Positions 28,441 to 39,128 of a DNA stretch of 64,000 nucleotides are shown here, piece after piece; within the stretch, counting starts at the first letter, position 1, and the number at the start of each line of letters is the position of its first letter. The stretch covers positions 806,001 through 870,000 of the forward strand of contig RCSZ01000010.1 in assembly GCA_014898425.1 (NCBI GenBank). Reading direction: 5' to 3'. The notes below the pieces were generated by a model. The model ran no database searches and was not told the origin of the DNA. It saw nothing but the letters and a program-made list of their open reading frames with translations. This DNA is from Botryotinia globosa. Taxonomy: Eukaryota; Ascomycota; Leotiomycetes; Helotiales; Sclerotiniaceae. A program made the position numbers and the translations under genes.

Positions 28441-29704
28441 AGCTTCAACAAAAAGTAAAGTTATTGAACTATTCCTCAAAAATATGCCTTTTAAAACCTT
28501 TCAAAGATATATCATTTAAATCAAATACAATATAAAATGATCAAGTATAATAGATTGGAATAAAGTATTTAATTGAATAATTCAATATACTGAAAATAAG
28601 TCCCAATACATTCTTCTCAATATAAGCGATAACAAGGATTCTAATTTCGATGAATTATTGGAATCTGCCACTCTATTTATAAAGATTTGGGATAAAGCAA
28701 AAATCCCAATAATTTAAAGAAATGATGGAATAAAGAAAATAATAAAAGCTTTCAAGAATTTTATATTTGTTATAAAAAAACAAATGTAATTAGGTTTTAA
28801 GTCTAAAAAAAAAATTGAAATCCATCAGGTTTTTTTCAATTCAAAAGCAATGGAAATACTTTAGATTTCAATTTGTAAATTTATATAGGTTACAGCACCT
28901 ATTATTATCAATACTATTATTAACTTAAAGATAATGGAAACTATATATACAATCTATAAGAGAATATATTATAATTGCAATAACAAATAATCTAATAACA
29001 AAGACTATATTCTAAAAAAAGATTGCCCGATTTTTAAAAAGTATTTTGATAGAGGATTCGTATACTACAATAGGCTGGGATAGTTAATATGGGGGTTAAT
29101 AGATGGCTCAGATAATCCTGCTCCAATCATGCATAACAGCAGAATCGGCCCCAGCTTAGTAAAAGTGATTAGGTTGCGAGCTCTCCAAAACGATTGGCTG
29201 AAACCCTCTGAGGATAAGGAAATGTTACACTTTATCAACATCAAGGAAGAACCCACTGATACTGCATTAGAAGGGAAAGTATATACCATTCAAGAGTATA
29301 TCAATGCTACAGAGGAGGCGCAAAGGAGATGCGGAAGACTATCTTACAACAACTTGGATAAGGTAATCAAATCATACCTGAGTACCTCTGCGAAACCTAT
29401 GCCCTCATTTGCAAACAAAATCCTTAAACTCGGTCGACAACCTATGATCGAGATATCCTTTCAAGAGTCTGTACAGGCTGAATTAATGGAAATCTATACT
29501 TATAATCCTGAGAACCCTGCAATAAAAGTTGTAATCGAAAAAGTGCTGGATAAAATCAAAAAGCCTAGGAAACAAATAATTCCCCAAATAATGAACAATA
29601 GCTATAGGATAGTAGAGGAAGTTGATTGGAATATTCTATCAATTACAATCCCTGTTACCATAGATTTCATTATCAAAGAATACCCCAATATATGGAAAAG
29701 GTGA
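28440..29704 (+). pseudogene. Element B gag relic with zinc-knuckle remnant
   Basis: Reading through stops, the segment before 29,050 is gag-like. At about 28,970-29,030 the text CNNK..SNNKD.....KKDC recalls a CCHC zinc knuckle with changed residues, followed by PIFKKYFDRG. A frame then stays open from ATG 29,129 to 29,704 (191 codons). It includes DGSDNPAP just upstream of the ATG and HNSRIGPSLVKVIRLRALQ, the link between nucleocapsid and protease in fungal gypsy elements. This piece is less damaged than its flanks. It is part of a broken polyprotein, not a separate gene. Confidence 0.65.
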
Positions 29705-29812
29705 ATTATGAAAATAAATGATCTGATAAAACCATCAACCCTTGATAGTTATATAATAAATTTGATTAACAAACTTCCTACCTCGTTCAGATCTTCAGAA
29801 TAAGTTGGAGCT

Positions 29813-30229
29813 ATGAAAGCTTTCCATTCGGATGTAATCTATAGTTCTATTTATATTTCTACAGAAGATAACAGAAAAGATTTTTCTTATATTAGGGTAT
29901 CTTTTAACAATCAAGGCTTTGTTAAAACAATTCCAGATTCTAGTTCGACCATCAACTTAATCGATGTCGATTTGGTTATGAAATTCAATCTGTCAATTAG
30001 TTTGGTTCAGATTACCATTATTGAAATCAGTCCTCTCAAAACTAATATTAGGGGTCTTTATAAGAATATATATATATCCCTTGAAGGAATATCAAACATT
30101 ATTAGTTTATTTGTGATGAAAAACGCACATAACGATTTGTTACTTGGAATACCGTGGCTCATTACAGATGAAGTCATATTCGTATACAAAAATGGATTGC
30201 AATATATTACAATAATAAATGATGATTGA
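29813..30229 (+). pseudogene. Element B retropepsin-like protease relic
   Basis: A frame of 138 codons covers the aspartic protease of the polyprotein. The active-site region reads PDSSSTINLID, where the family has Asp-Ser/Thr-Gly; the Gly is Ser here, a single G-to-A change. The flap-proximal end NDLLLGIPWL matches the family's hDLLLGxPWL. The frame is separated from the gag piece by stops in the same frame, so it is a fragment. The altered catalytic triad suggests an inactive product. Confidence 0.7.
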
Positions 30230-30599
30230 AAGAACCAAGCAAATATTTGGTGCACTGGATAAAAGACGATTGTACCCTTTCGAGTTTCAAATCTGAGAAA
30301 CTAGAGTTTGATATACTCAGGGGACAATATATCGGGACAAGTTTATGCTTCTCATTAGAAAATAATTTTGTTGAATTCTAGCAAAGTTGTCTTTTATCTT
30401 ATATAAATATCTTATATAAGAATAAGGTAAATAAGATACTTCCTTTAAGTTAACCTGGAAACCTTACAAACGAAAGGCTAGAAGGGAGAAGTAATTGGCT
30501 GAAAAAGTATAAGGAAAGAAACCTTTATTTGCAACCTTCAAAAGAATAAAAAGATTATCTGATTCTACGATTCAATAAGGAATCTAAAGGTTATCATTT

Positions 30600-31660
30600 A
30601 ACTATAGATAGATATAAAGAAATAGATTTTGAGAAAATACTTTCTACTTGTGAACAAGAACTATTATTTGCCTACTTGCTAAATCGAGAAGGAGTGTTCG
30701 CCTTTGACTGGATACATACTGAATGAGTGTAAGAAGAAGTAGCTTTTTCACAGAAAATACGAATTGTCCTACACAAAGCTTGGCAAATACCTGAATTTCC
30801 TATTCCAAAAGCCTTGGTTGAAACTGTATCCAAAATACTTCGAGAAAGAATGGACCAAGGAGTTTTTGAATATGCGGATGGTTTTTATAGAAATCTGTGG
30901 TTTTTAATAAAGAAAAAGACTTCTAGTGTCTACAGATTCATAAATACAGTTGTTGAACTTAATAGACATTCGATTAGAGATGCAAATCTATCTCCAGATA
31001 CTGATACCTTTGCAGAAAACTTCGCAGGATGTCGAGTCGCTTCCCTAATCGATTTCTTTTCGGGTTACGATCAGATTCCTCTAACTATGGAGAGTTGCGA
31101 TATAACTGCCTTTCAAACACCACTTGAACTACTACACTATACAACGTTGCTACAAGGTGCCACTAACTCCATTGCCCAATTCTACAGAATTATTATGAAA
31201 ATTCTGGGCGATTTAGTTCTTGAAACGGCTATACTATTTCTAAACGATATAGGAATAAAAGGATTTAAGATTGACTTTAGCAATAAGGAAATTATACCTG
31301 GAATACAGAAATTTATTCTTACACACATTCAAGGGATTAATAAAACCTTGGAATATATAAAAAGAGCAGAATGTTCAATTGAAGCGAAATCCAAATAATG
31401 CTTTGATGGTATAGAAATTGTGGGGTATATTGTAGAATCTGAAGGGCGAATTCTATAACAATCAAAAATCGCTTGGATTATAGATTAGCCTGAACCCAAG
31501 GATGCTACAAAGGTTTGTATGTTTTTAGATGTATGTGTATACTATCGCATCTAGATCGAACAATTTGCTCAAAAAGCCGAACCATTATACCGCCTATTGA
31601 AAAAAGACTGGGAATTTGTATGGACAGAAGAACAGAAAGCTAAAGCAGACACATTGACGG
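30600..31660 (+). pseudogene. Element B reverse transcriptase and RNase H start, relic
   Basis: RT begins near 30,600 (CEQELLFAYLLNREGVF) and is open from 30,814 to 31,398. LIDFFSGYDQI, TAFQTPLELL and LQGATNSIAQF match conserved fungal gypsy RT blocks. The catalytic box reads FLNDIGIKG, so the first Asp of the xxDD pair is Asn, consistent with RIP of GAT to AAT. Downstream, VCVYYRI is followed by TAG where Trp is usual (TGG to TAG), then AEPLYRLLKKDWEFVWTEEQ, the start of RNase H. Similarity to pol stops near 31,660. Confidence 0.8.
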
Positions 31661-31662
31661 AG

Positions 31663-34218
31663 ATGGCCATGGTCCTAATTCTACGGGATAATCTTCACAT
31701 CAAAGCTCATGTGACGACAAAGCAAATGAAAATCGACAATGAAACCGTCCTCCTTAGAGTAGAAAAATCCCGCGAACTACGGCAAAAGGCCATCGACAAA
31801 ATTCGTGCGTACTGGGGCCACTCGCAGAAAGGCATAACGTTCGCCACAATTTTGATTATGTCTTATGGTACGAAATTTCACAATGAGCTCTCCAAACTGG
31901 CTAGGATCGCTACTCCAGAAACCGTGTTGGAACTGGTTAACGGGGAACTCATACGCAGACTCTCTGGAGACCCGAAACCTGGGGTTCGAGTTAATCGGCA
32001 TCTGATGCCCTCCGAATTCAAAATTGCTCTCAGAATTCTGGACAAAAAGCTCCCCGATAAACCCTTCGAGTGGGACGACGAGCAAAGAAGAAAACTTGGC
32101 CTCCAATACAATATGGTTGGAATGCTTGGAGAAGCCAGTGCAGACTACTCCGAAGATATCCCCCCCGTTGGAGATTCAGTTATCGAGTTTTTGCAAGTTC
32201 CTCCCCCTCCGCCCTCGGAAGACGTCCTCACGAATCTCCAAAGGTGGTCAAGACTTGGCTTGGCAGTAGTAGACGAAGACACCGAACCACTCAACGAATG
32301 CTTGATGGACAAAATCATACCTCGACAAGGTGTCCTGCCAGGAAGTGAAGACGAGGAAGATGAGGATGATGATGTCAGCCAACCCAAAGCATGCAAATGC
32401 GCAGAAGGTGTTCTACAATCACAGGATTGGTTTCACCTGCTGAAGGAAAAGTATGTTGCGAAACAAGTGGGTTGGAGGGCAATGGTGATGTTGGTAGACA
32501 AGATGCCTGATAACCTTTGTGGCTACCACCTACGTCAACTTGCCAGTGTTCTTGGGCTCAAAGCTGCACGCATAAGCCGAAAGGACCTGTTAAAACGTCT
32601 TCGGTTTCTGTACAAACGTCAAGACCGAATCGACGATATCCGTATCAACGACAGGTACTTCCATTGGTTCAAAGAAAGCGCGGTAGCTAGTAAGGAAAGA
32701 AGGGCGAAGCTTCTTGGTGTGTTAAAATTCAAACCCATCAAGCGCAGTGCTGCTGCACCTGTGATCGTTCAAGCCCCTGCCGCTGGCCTGACCGCGGTCC
32801 ATAGGCTCGGAGTGTATGAGCCTGCGGAACCCGATAAATATCTTCATCTCACTGGAAAAGTCTACACTCCTTTGATTCAAGAGTCCGTAAGAATGTACTG
32901 CCACCACAACCGCTACGAGAATATGGGACTCGGATTCGCCCATCACTGCTACTACTCCCCAATGCAACAAGCCTCCAGACGGGACCTAAAAATCTGGCGA
33001 ACCGTTGCATTGCAGCGCATGGATCGGGAATTTCGTCTCATCTCTATTCCTTTCCCAGCCGTCATCATTCAGTCTAACGAGACCTTCGATCATACGTTCG
33101 TGCATGGAAACGCAAGAGAACTTTACGCTAAGCATCGACTTAGGTATGCAGACGACCTCACTGCATATGTCGTTCACTCTCAATCTAAAAAGTCAAAATA
33201 CGGAGTAGGGCATGGCAGAGTAAAATCAGAATCGGAACATGAGACGACGTGGCGGGATCTCGCTGCATCCACCTTAGGAACGTTTAGTAAGCTTTTCGAG
33301 AAAGGTTACTTTCAGGACATTACTTCAAAGAAAGGTTACGCGGGGTACACTCATTTGATTGCCTCGGCACAGTTCGTTGGAAAAGCTAACCGCAACTGGG
33401 CACTTGTAGTTGCGGGGAATCCTGTGACGTTCAGAATCAGGCCCAACAATGAAGATGTTGTTCCCTTTATGGTGTCAATTGTACCGTATACCACAGTGAG
33501 AAGACTCCCAGGGGGCGATTTGGACCCTACACTGGGAAATGGGTTGAAATATCAGGATGTTAGGAACGCACATCGTGACTTGAAACCTATCTTCGACAAA
33601 CATGTCACCAACAACGGCCAATATGAAGTTCCTGGATTCCCAGTTGAGTGTCACTTAACTGCTCAAAATCCTGTCGAACAAGCTCTCGTCGGTGAGCTCC
33701 CTTGGGACGATTTGTCTGTGCTCAAAGAAGCTACTAGGCTTCTTTCTATGGACAACGACGAATTCAACGCTTGGTATCAGCATTATGCAAAAGATACCAA
33801 GAGCTCTCTCTTGCGCGCTTTTGAGGACGCCAAGTCTGTTGAGAGACACTACGGGGATAAGTCGTACTTTGCAACCTTGGAGCAAAACCCGGAGGACGGA
33901 CATGACAACAGGTACTTTGAGCCCGATGAAGAAGGGGAGAACGAGCCAATCCCATCAAGCAGCGACGATGACGAAGATAGCCCTGACCCTGGGCAGGACA
34001 ACGGAGGACCTTCCGGTACTCCGGGGAGCAGGAGATCGAAGAGAATGGCGACTCCTTTGGAGGATGAAGGCCAAGAGGAGGAAGTACAAGAACCCAATTC
34101 TCCCCACCGATCCCCGAGGACTCCAAGGAGCTTGCGGAAACCTAAAAGGATTCCGGACCCTTTGACTCCCTCCCGGAGAAGCAAAAGAATTCGCCGTCAA
34201 GCTCCTGTTGGTACTTGA
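31663..34218 (+). CDS. Intact long ORF of unknown function inside element B (about 851 aa)
   Basis: One frame is open to TGA at 34,216-34,218. It is continuous upstream with RNase H, so the start is uncertain: ATG 31,663 (good context, gagATGGcc), ATG 31,726, or a pol fusion. The product matches no family I recognise. Visible features, in order: a proline run (VPPPPPSED, about 32,197-32,223); an acidic run (GSEDEEDEDDD, about 32,341-32,373); a helix-loop-helix stretch with LRQLASVLGLKAARISRKDL (about 32,533-32,592) that resembles a SAP DNA-binding motif; and a low-complexity acidic then basic C-terminus with two SRRSKR motifs (about 34,030 and 34,171), probable nuclear localisation signals. 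Base composition is normal and it has no RIP damage, unlike the adjoining pol. The best guess is a host or foreign gene captured by the retrotransposon. Confidence 0.75.
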   Translation: MAMVLILRDNLHIKAHVTTKQMKIDNETVLLRVEKSRELRQKAIDKIRAYWGHSQKGITFATILIMSYGTKFHNELSKLARIATPETVLELVNGELIRRLSGDPKPGVRVNRHLMPSEFKIALRILDKKLPDKPFEWDDEQRRKLGLQYNMVGMLGEASADYSEDIPPVGDSVIEFLQVPPPPPSEDVLTNLQRWSRLGLAVVDEDTEPLNECLMDKIIPRQGVLPGSEDEEDEDDDVSQPKACKCAEGVLQSQDWFHLLKEKYVAKQVGWRAMVMLVDKMPDNLCGYHLRQLASVLGLKAARISRKDLLKRLRFLYKRQDRIDDIRINDRYFHWFKESAVASKERRAKLLGVLKFKPIKRSAAAPVIVQAPAAGLTAVHRLGVYEPAEPDKYLHLTGKVYTPLIQESVRMYCHHNRYENMGLGFAHHCYYSPMQQASRRDLKIWRTVALQRMDREFRLISIPFPAVIIQSNETFDHTFVHGNARELYAKHRLRYADDLTAYVVHSQSKKSKYGVGHGRVKSESEHETTWRDLAASTLGTFSKLFEKGYFQDITSKKGYAGYTHLIASAQFVGKANRNWALVVAGNPVTFRIRPNNEDVVPFMVSIVPYTTVRRLPGGDLDPTLGNGLKYQDVRNAHRDLKPIFDKHVTNNGQYEVPGFPVECHLTAQNPVEQALVGELPWDDLSVLKEATRLLSMDNDEFNAWYQHYAKDTKSSLLRAFEDAKSVERHYGDKSYFATLEQNPEDGHDNRYFEPDEEGENEPIPSSSDDDEDSPDPGQDNGGPSGTPGSRRSKRMATPLEDEGQEEEVQEPNSPHRSPRTPRSLRKPKRIPDPLTPSRRSKRIRRQAPVGT

Positions 34219-34245
34219 TCTTGGGGTTCCGCTAAGAAGCTGTTT

Positions 34246-34270
34246 AACTTTGCCAAATCTTGGCAAAGTT
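34246..34270 (+). terminator. Perfect 11-bp inverted repeat after the element B ORF
   Basis: Arms AACTTTGCCAA and TTGGCAAAGTT flank a 3-base loop, 28 bp past the stop codon. It could form a strong RNA hairpin near the 3' end of the transcript. A terminator or processing role is inference. Confidence 0.45.
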
Positions 34271-34372
34271 ATCTTTCTTCTGTAATACTTGTTGAGTTGA
34301 TTGTGTTGAGCAAGGGCAGTGTTTGTTTTTTTTTCTTTGACCATCTTCCTTCACGTTCTCGTGCCTGGGTTT

Positions 34373-34410
34373 ATTGATCGAGGCGATCAATGTTTCTATG
34401 TGGGGAGGAA
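34373..34410 (+). other. 8-bp hairpin followed by polypurine tract of element B
   Basis: ATTGATCG/CGATCAAT with loop AGG lies at 34,373-34,391. The purine tract tggggaggaa (34,401-34,410) directly abuts the TGTGAGCG start of the 3' LTR, as expected for the plus-strand primer of an LTR retrotransposon. Confidence 0.7.
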
Positions 34411-34650
34411 TGTGAGCGAATCTTTGTGCTGGTCACGTGGTCCACTTCTGTAGCTAGTATTTATAGCCCTTTTCCTTGTAGTTTAGAAAGGGCAGTCAGT
34501 TCCCACCCACCAAACTTCTAGTACGTCTTGTGAAGCGCTATGTAGAGCCTCCCCCTCCTCTCCCCTGTCTGAGGCGACACGTTACGGTGACTTTCCTGTG
34601 GTATATGCGAAGGACTACTCTATGACCCTACCACCTTCTACTCTTTTACA
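34411..34650 (+). repeat. 3' LTR of element B, not RIP-mutated
   Basis: This 240-bp copy keeps the C and G bases at all of the roughly 33 positions where the 5' copy has T or A. It contains a TATA-like tagtatttatagc box and ends CTTTTACA. It is followed by the second CTAC target copy. Confidence 0.92.
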
Positions 34651-34785
34651 CTACAACCTTTAAATTATTTATAATATTCATAGCTTTCAAACTTCTTATA
34701 AAACCTATAGTTCTCCAACTTCCTATAATATTTACAGTCTCTAAATTTCCTATAAAATCTATAGCCCCCGAAATATTTATAACTC
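34651..34785. repeat. 27-bp minisatellite, right part
   Basis: The array resumes after the target duplication with about five more units in the same register. It then dissolves into AT-rich sequence near 34,785. The minus-strand frame here reads YRFYRKF, CKYYRKLE and YRFYKKFE, matching the left part. Confidence 0.8.
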
Positions 34786-37700
34786 CTATAATTAATAATA
34801 TTAATATATTTAATATTATTAATAATAGAGGTAAAAATAAAGATAATAATAGATTTGATAATAATAATAATAATAAAAAAATAAATAGAAATATAAATAA
34901 TTAATAACAATATTATACTGATATTTCTTTAGATTAATATAAAATAGAAATTGGAAATTCAGTTATATATATAAAATTTCAATTAGATTTTATTATATCT
35001 ATTTGTTAATGTTTATTGATAGAATTTTGGAATAAGGAGAAGTAAAAGAAATAGAAGAAATAAAAGAAGTAGAAGAAATAGAAAAAAAAAAAAAAGAAGA
35101 AAAGGAAGAGAATATTTTTAAGAAAATTATTAGGAAATAATATTAATAGTTATAATCTAATATAATAAGAGTAAAAAGCTTGGAAATCTAAGTCTAGTGA
35201 TTATTTTAATAATTGAAAAAAAAAAGATAATAAAAAAAAAAAGAGAAAAAATAATAATTTTATAAATAATAATAATAAAGTTATTATAATTTATATATTA
35301 ATTGATTTTTGAAGTATTTTGATTAATTAAATTATCTTTTCAATTAATTAATTAATTAATTGAAATAATTATAATGAATATAATTAAAAAATAATAATTA
35401 AAAAATCAATATTTATTTGAAAACTTTATTTTGAAATATAAATTTATAAATATATATTATTATTAATTACTAATATCATTATTTTTATTATTACAATTAT
35501 TATATAATATTTCCTTTATTTTTTATAATATTAGTTTTATTTATAAAAACTATATTATTATTTAAATCTTTTATTTCTTTTATTTTGATATTATCAAATT
35601 TATTATTTTTCTTATCCTTATTATTATTTAATTCCAAAAATTGATAATAAAAAGAGTTTTTATTAATATCAAAACCAGTACCTTTATTAATAATAAATAA
35701 TTTAATAATAAATAATTTCAGATTGAAAAATACAAAAGATTATTAAAGATTTTTTATATCTTAAATATTAAATATTTAATAATTATTGAAATATTTAATA
35801 GAAATTTAATTCATTTCAATTGAATTAGTATCTTTATTATAATTAATAAAAAGAAAGTGATATATCTTAATATTAGTAATTAATTAATTGGAAATATTAA
35901 TAGATCAAGATTAATTGATAATAAATTATTATTCAAAATCTTTTATTAAAAATAGATAATCTTTATTTTTATTTGGATTCAAATTTATATTAATACTTTT
36001 GAAATAATTAAATATTTTCTATTAAATAGAAAAATAAATGGTAATAATAGTTTGCAATATAAATTATATAATATATTTGTAGTAATAAAAATAAATATAC
36101 TTTAAACTATAATATAATAATATATTATAAATATATTAATTATTTTCATTTTTTTTATAATTAATTTGAATAGGAAGGATTACTACAAAATTATAAGATT
36201 AAAAATATTCAATAAAACCTTTCAGAATAATAAAGCGGATATATTTATAATTATTTATAATATAAATTAAAAAGATATTTTTATTTAAATAAATTAAGAA
36301 ATTATTTATAAATATAAAAATCCAGTAATCAATGATTATTTCTAAAGAATATATATATTTTATAAAAACTTTTTTCAATTATTCAATCATTACATTCTAA
36401 TTAGCATAATTAGTATTATTAAATATAAAATATATATTAAAAGAACAACAAGCTTTTTTTATAATTTCTTGAATTAAAATAAACTCAGAAAATTAAGGAA
36501 ATATAATAATAATTTTTACTTAATTTCCTCTATCTATATAAATAATAATAATAATAAAAAAGGAATTCTTATCAAAATTTCAATCTATTAATAAAGAAAT
36601 TAATATATCTATCCTCATAAAATATTATTTAGAATTAATAAATATATAATATAAAAAATAATCAATATTGAAAATATAATAAAATTGAAATTGATATTTT
36701 AAATATAAACAATTATTAAAATTAAAGAAATATTATAAAATAAATATAAATTTGAGTTTTTTATATAACTTTTTGTTTTTTATTAATTTATCTATACAAA
36801 TATAATAATAATTCATTTTAAAATCCTTAACCTATTAATAAAACACTTGAAAATTAGAGAATTCATCCCGAAATAACTTTTAATAAATTTAATAAATAAT
36901 TTATTGAATTATACTATTAAATATTCTTATATCCATTTATATATAAAAATCGAGATATTTAATTAAAATATTTTTAATAAAAATATATTATTGTTTTCTA
37001 TCTTTTTCTTCTTTTTTGTTTTAATATTTTCGTTTTTAGTTAATAAAAATAAAGAATTTATTTTTATTTATAACTCGAATTTAATTTCGAATAATTATAT
37101 TAATAATATATTTGAAAATCTTATATTAAATTTATATATATATGATTTTAATAATTTGTGTTTATATATTCAATAATATAATTATATTATAAGCACCTTA
37201 AAACTTTTTTTTCTAATTAAAAATATAATCAATTATATTAATAATAAAAAGATTCTATTAATATAATACTATTATAATAAATAAAAAAACCTTATAACTT
37301 TTGAATTAAATTCTAAAAAAGTTTAAGAGAAGGTTTGAAAAAAATATTGATTTATAAAAAAAGATTTTATTAATAAATAAGAATTAAAGATTAAATATAT
37401 TATTAATATAAATAGCATATCGATTTATTCGAATTGATTATCTAATTATATATTTTTATTATATAATATAAAAGCAAATAAACAATTTCGAGTAATTCTA
37501 ATATTCAATAATTTCTTTTATAATTTCTAAAGTTATTTGTAATCTTTATATTATTAAATCTTTCAAAAACATTTATTATAGATTCTATATATTAAGGTAA
37601 TTATAATATAGTTTATAAGTTTATAAAAAAAGAAAATAATTATAAAAATATTTATTAATATTAAAAAATTATTAATATAGATTTCGAATTATATTATAAA

Positions 37701-38790
37701 CTCTTCAATCTTATTATAATATATAAACTTGTTCTATAAAATCTATATAATCCAAACATTCCAATAAAGATATTTTTTTAAAAAATCGATAATAATAGAA
37801 ATATAATTTATTGTAAATAAATTAAGGAGAAATTAAGAATACTAATAAACTATTGGTTATAATTAGAAACAAAAATAATCAGATATATATTATATGATTA
37901 TTAATAATAATAGATTGGTTGAAATAGTTATAATCAATTTACAGAATAGCAAAAAGATTGAACTAAATAGTGAATAAATAATAATAATAAGAGTATAGAT
38001 TTAAATGAAAATAAAGATTTGGAGAAGGGGAAAGATAATAAGGATTCAAAACAAAAAGAAAAAAATAATAGAATAATAAATATAAACAAAAGATATATTT
38101 ATAATATTGTTATATTAATAATCTTAAAAAATACTCCAAAATATATCAATAAATTGTTTATCCTAATATAAAAGATTATAAAAAAAGATAGAAAATTTGC
38201 TTCGGAAATCAATTAAAAATATAATAAATAATTTACAAAATTTATATTTATTAAAAAATTAAATTTATTTTGAAAAGATTAAATAAAAGTTATTAGAATA
38301 TATAACAAATAATAATTACAATATTGAAATAAATTATAATATTTTAATTAATACTTTGAAATTATTAATTTAAAAATATCAATTTAAAAAACTCTATTTT
38401 GAATTATTTCAAATCTATTATTACTAATTATTATTATTTCAAAAGGATTTTGTTTTTATATTCTATTTCAATCAAAACCTTTGATTATTAAATATTTATT
38501 AAACTCTAAATATCTTTAATCAAATTATTTTTATAAATCTATTTATTTTTTAATAATCTTTTAAAATATTATAATATAGATTTCTCAATATAAGATTATA
38601 AATTATATTTAATAATTTTATAAGATATTTGAAATAATTTATTAAATAAAAATCTATTGAAAAAGGTAGGAATAATTTTAAAAATAATGAAAAATCCTGT
38701 TCATTTAATTTAAATATAATGATAAGAGGGGGGTATAGTTTTTTGATAAAATATATGTTGTAAATAATCTCAATAAAAAAAATGTTATAT
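34786..38790. other. AT-rich RIP-type DNA up to the gene-bearing region
   Basis: There is no intact gene. A purine-only style tract of aga/gaa repeats lies at about 35,037-35,112. Near the right edge, aatttaaatataatgataag (38,707-38,726) followed by aggggggta differs by one transition from a motif just upstream of the 3' polypurine tract of element A (14,043-14,062), suggesting the end of another gypsy relic. The base composition changes abruptly to normal at about 38,790. Confidence 0.75.
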
Positions 38791-39128
38791 AGAATACAAG
38801 GATTTTATGCAGAAGATAAGGATGTTATGCACGATGTGTTTGAAGTTATCCTAATAGGCTGCCATAAATGTATTGGTTCTGTGGCCCCAGGTTTCTTTAC
38901 TGATTGCCCCTATCAGAATGCCTGAAAAGCTCGGTACTGATATGACGTTGCATAACTTGTGGCTTGGCACGTTTTTCTAGAATTTAGAATTCTTGATTTA
39001 AGGTGCCTCGATTTTCCTTCATATACATACCACAAAGAACAAAAGAACATCGTTCGGGTATTTCATACCTTCTCATGAACTTTGTCCTTACTCGAAGCTT
39101 CTCCTAAACAACCCAAGGTCCCGTCACA
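38791..39128 (+). promoter_or_regulatory. Upstream region of the phosphotransferase gene
   Basis: About 340 bp of normal-composition DNA separates the AT block from the start codon. The last 100 bp are pyrimidine-rich, ending ccgtcacaATGg, a good fungal start context. No specific operator is recognisable. Confidence 0.4.

Larger units (their letters stand above)
26630..34650 (+). mobile_element. Element B: chimeric Ty3/gypsy retrotransposon carrying an extra long ORF
   Basis: An 8,021-bp element with two 240-bp LTRs (26,630-26,869 and 34,411-34,650), a CTAC target duplication, and a polypurine tract ending tggggaggaa at the 3' LTR. The 5' LTR, gag, protease and RT regions are heavily RIP-mutated. 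From about 31,600 to the end the sequence has normal base composition. RT and the first part of RNase H are followed not by the rest of RNase H and an integrase but by one uninterrupted frame to 34,218. No integrase zinc finger or DDE core is visible, so transposition would need integrase supplied in trans. Gypsy-type elements with an additional 3' gene have been described in Botrytis (brtn); whether this is related needs a sequence comparison. Confidence 0.85.

Noticed and set aside
33692..34184. Long antisense and alternate-frame ORFs under the element B ORF
   Set aside because: Shadows of the 31,663-34,218 frame; they share its low-complexity Ser/Glu/Arg end and have no independent motifs.
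35037..35112. Glu/Lys-rich reading of a purine tract
   Set aside because: Simple-sequence aga/gaa repeat inside AT-rich relic DNA.
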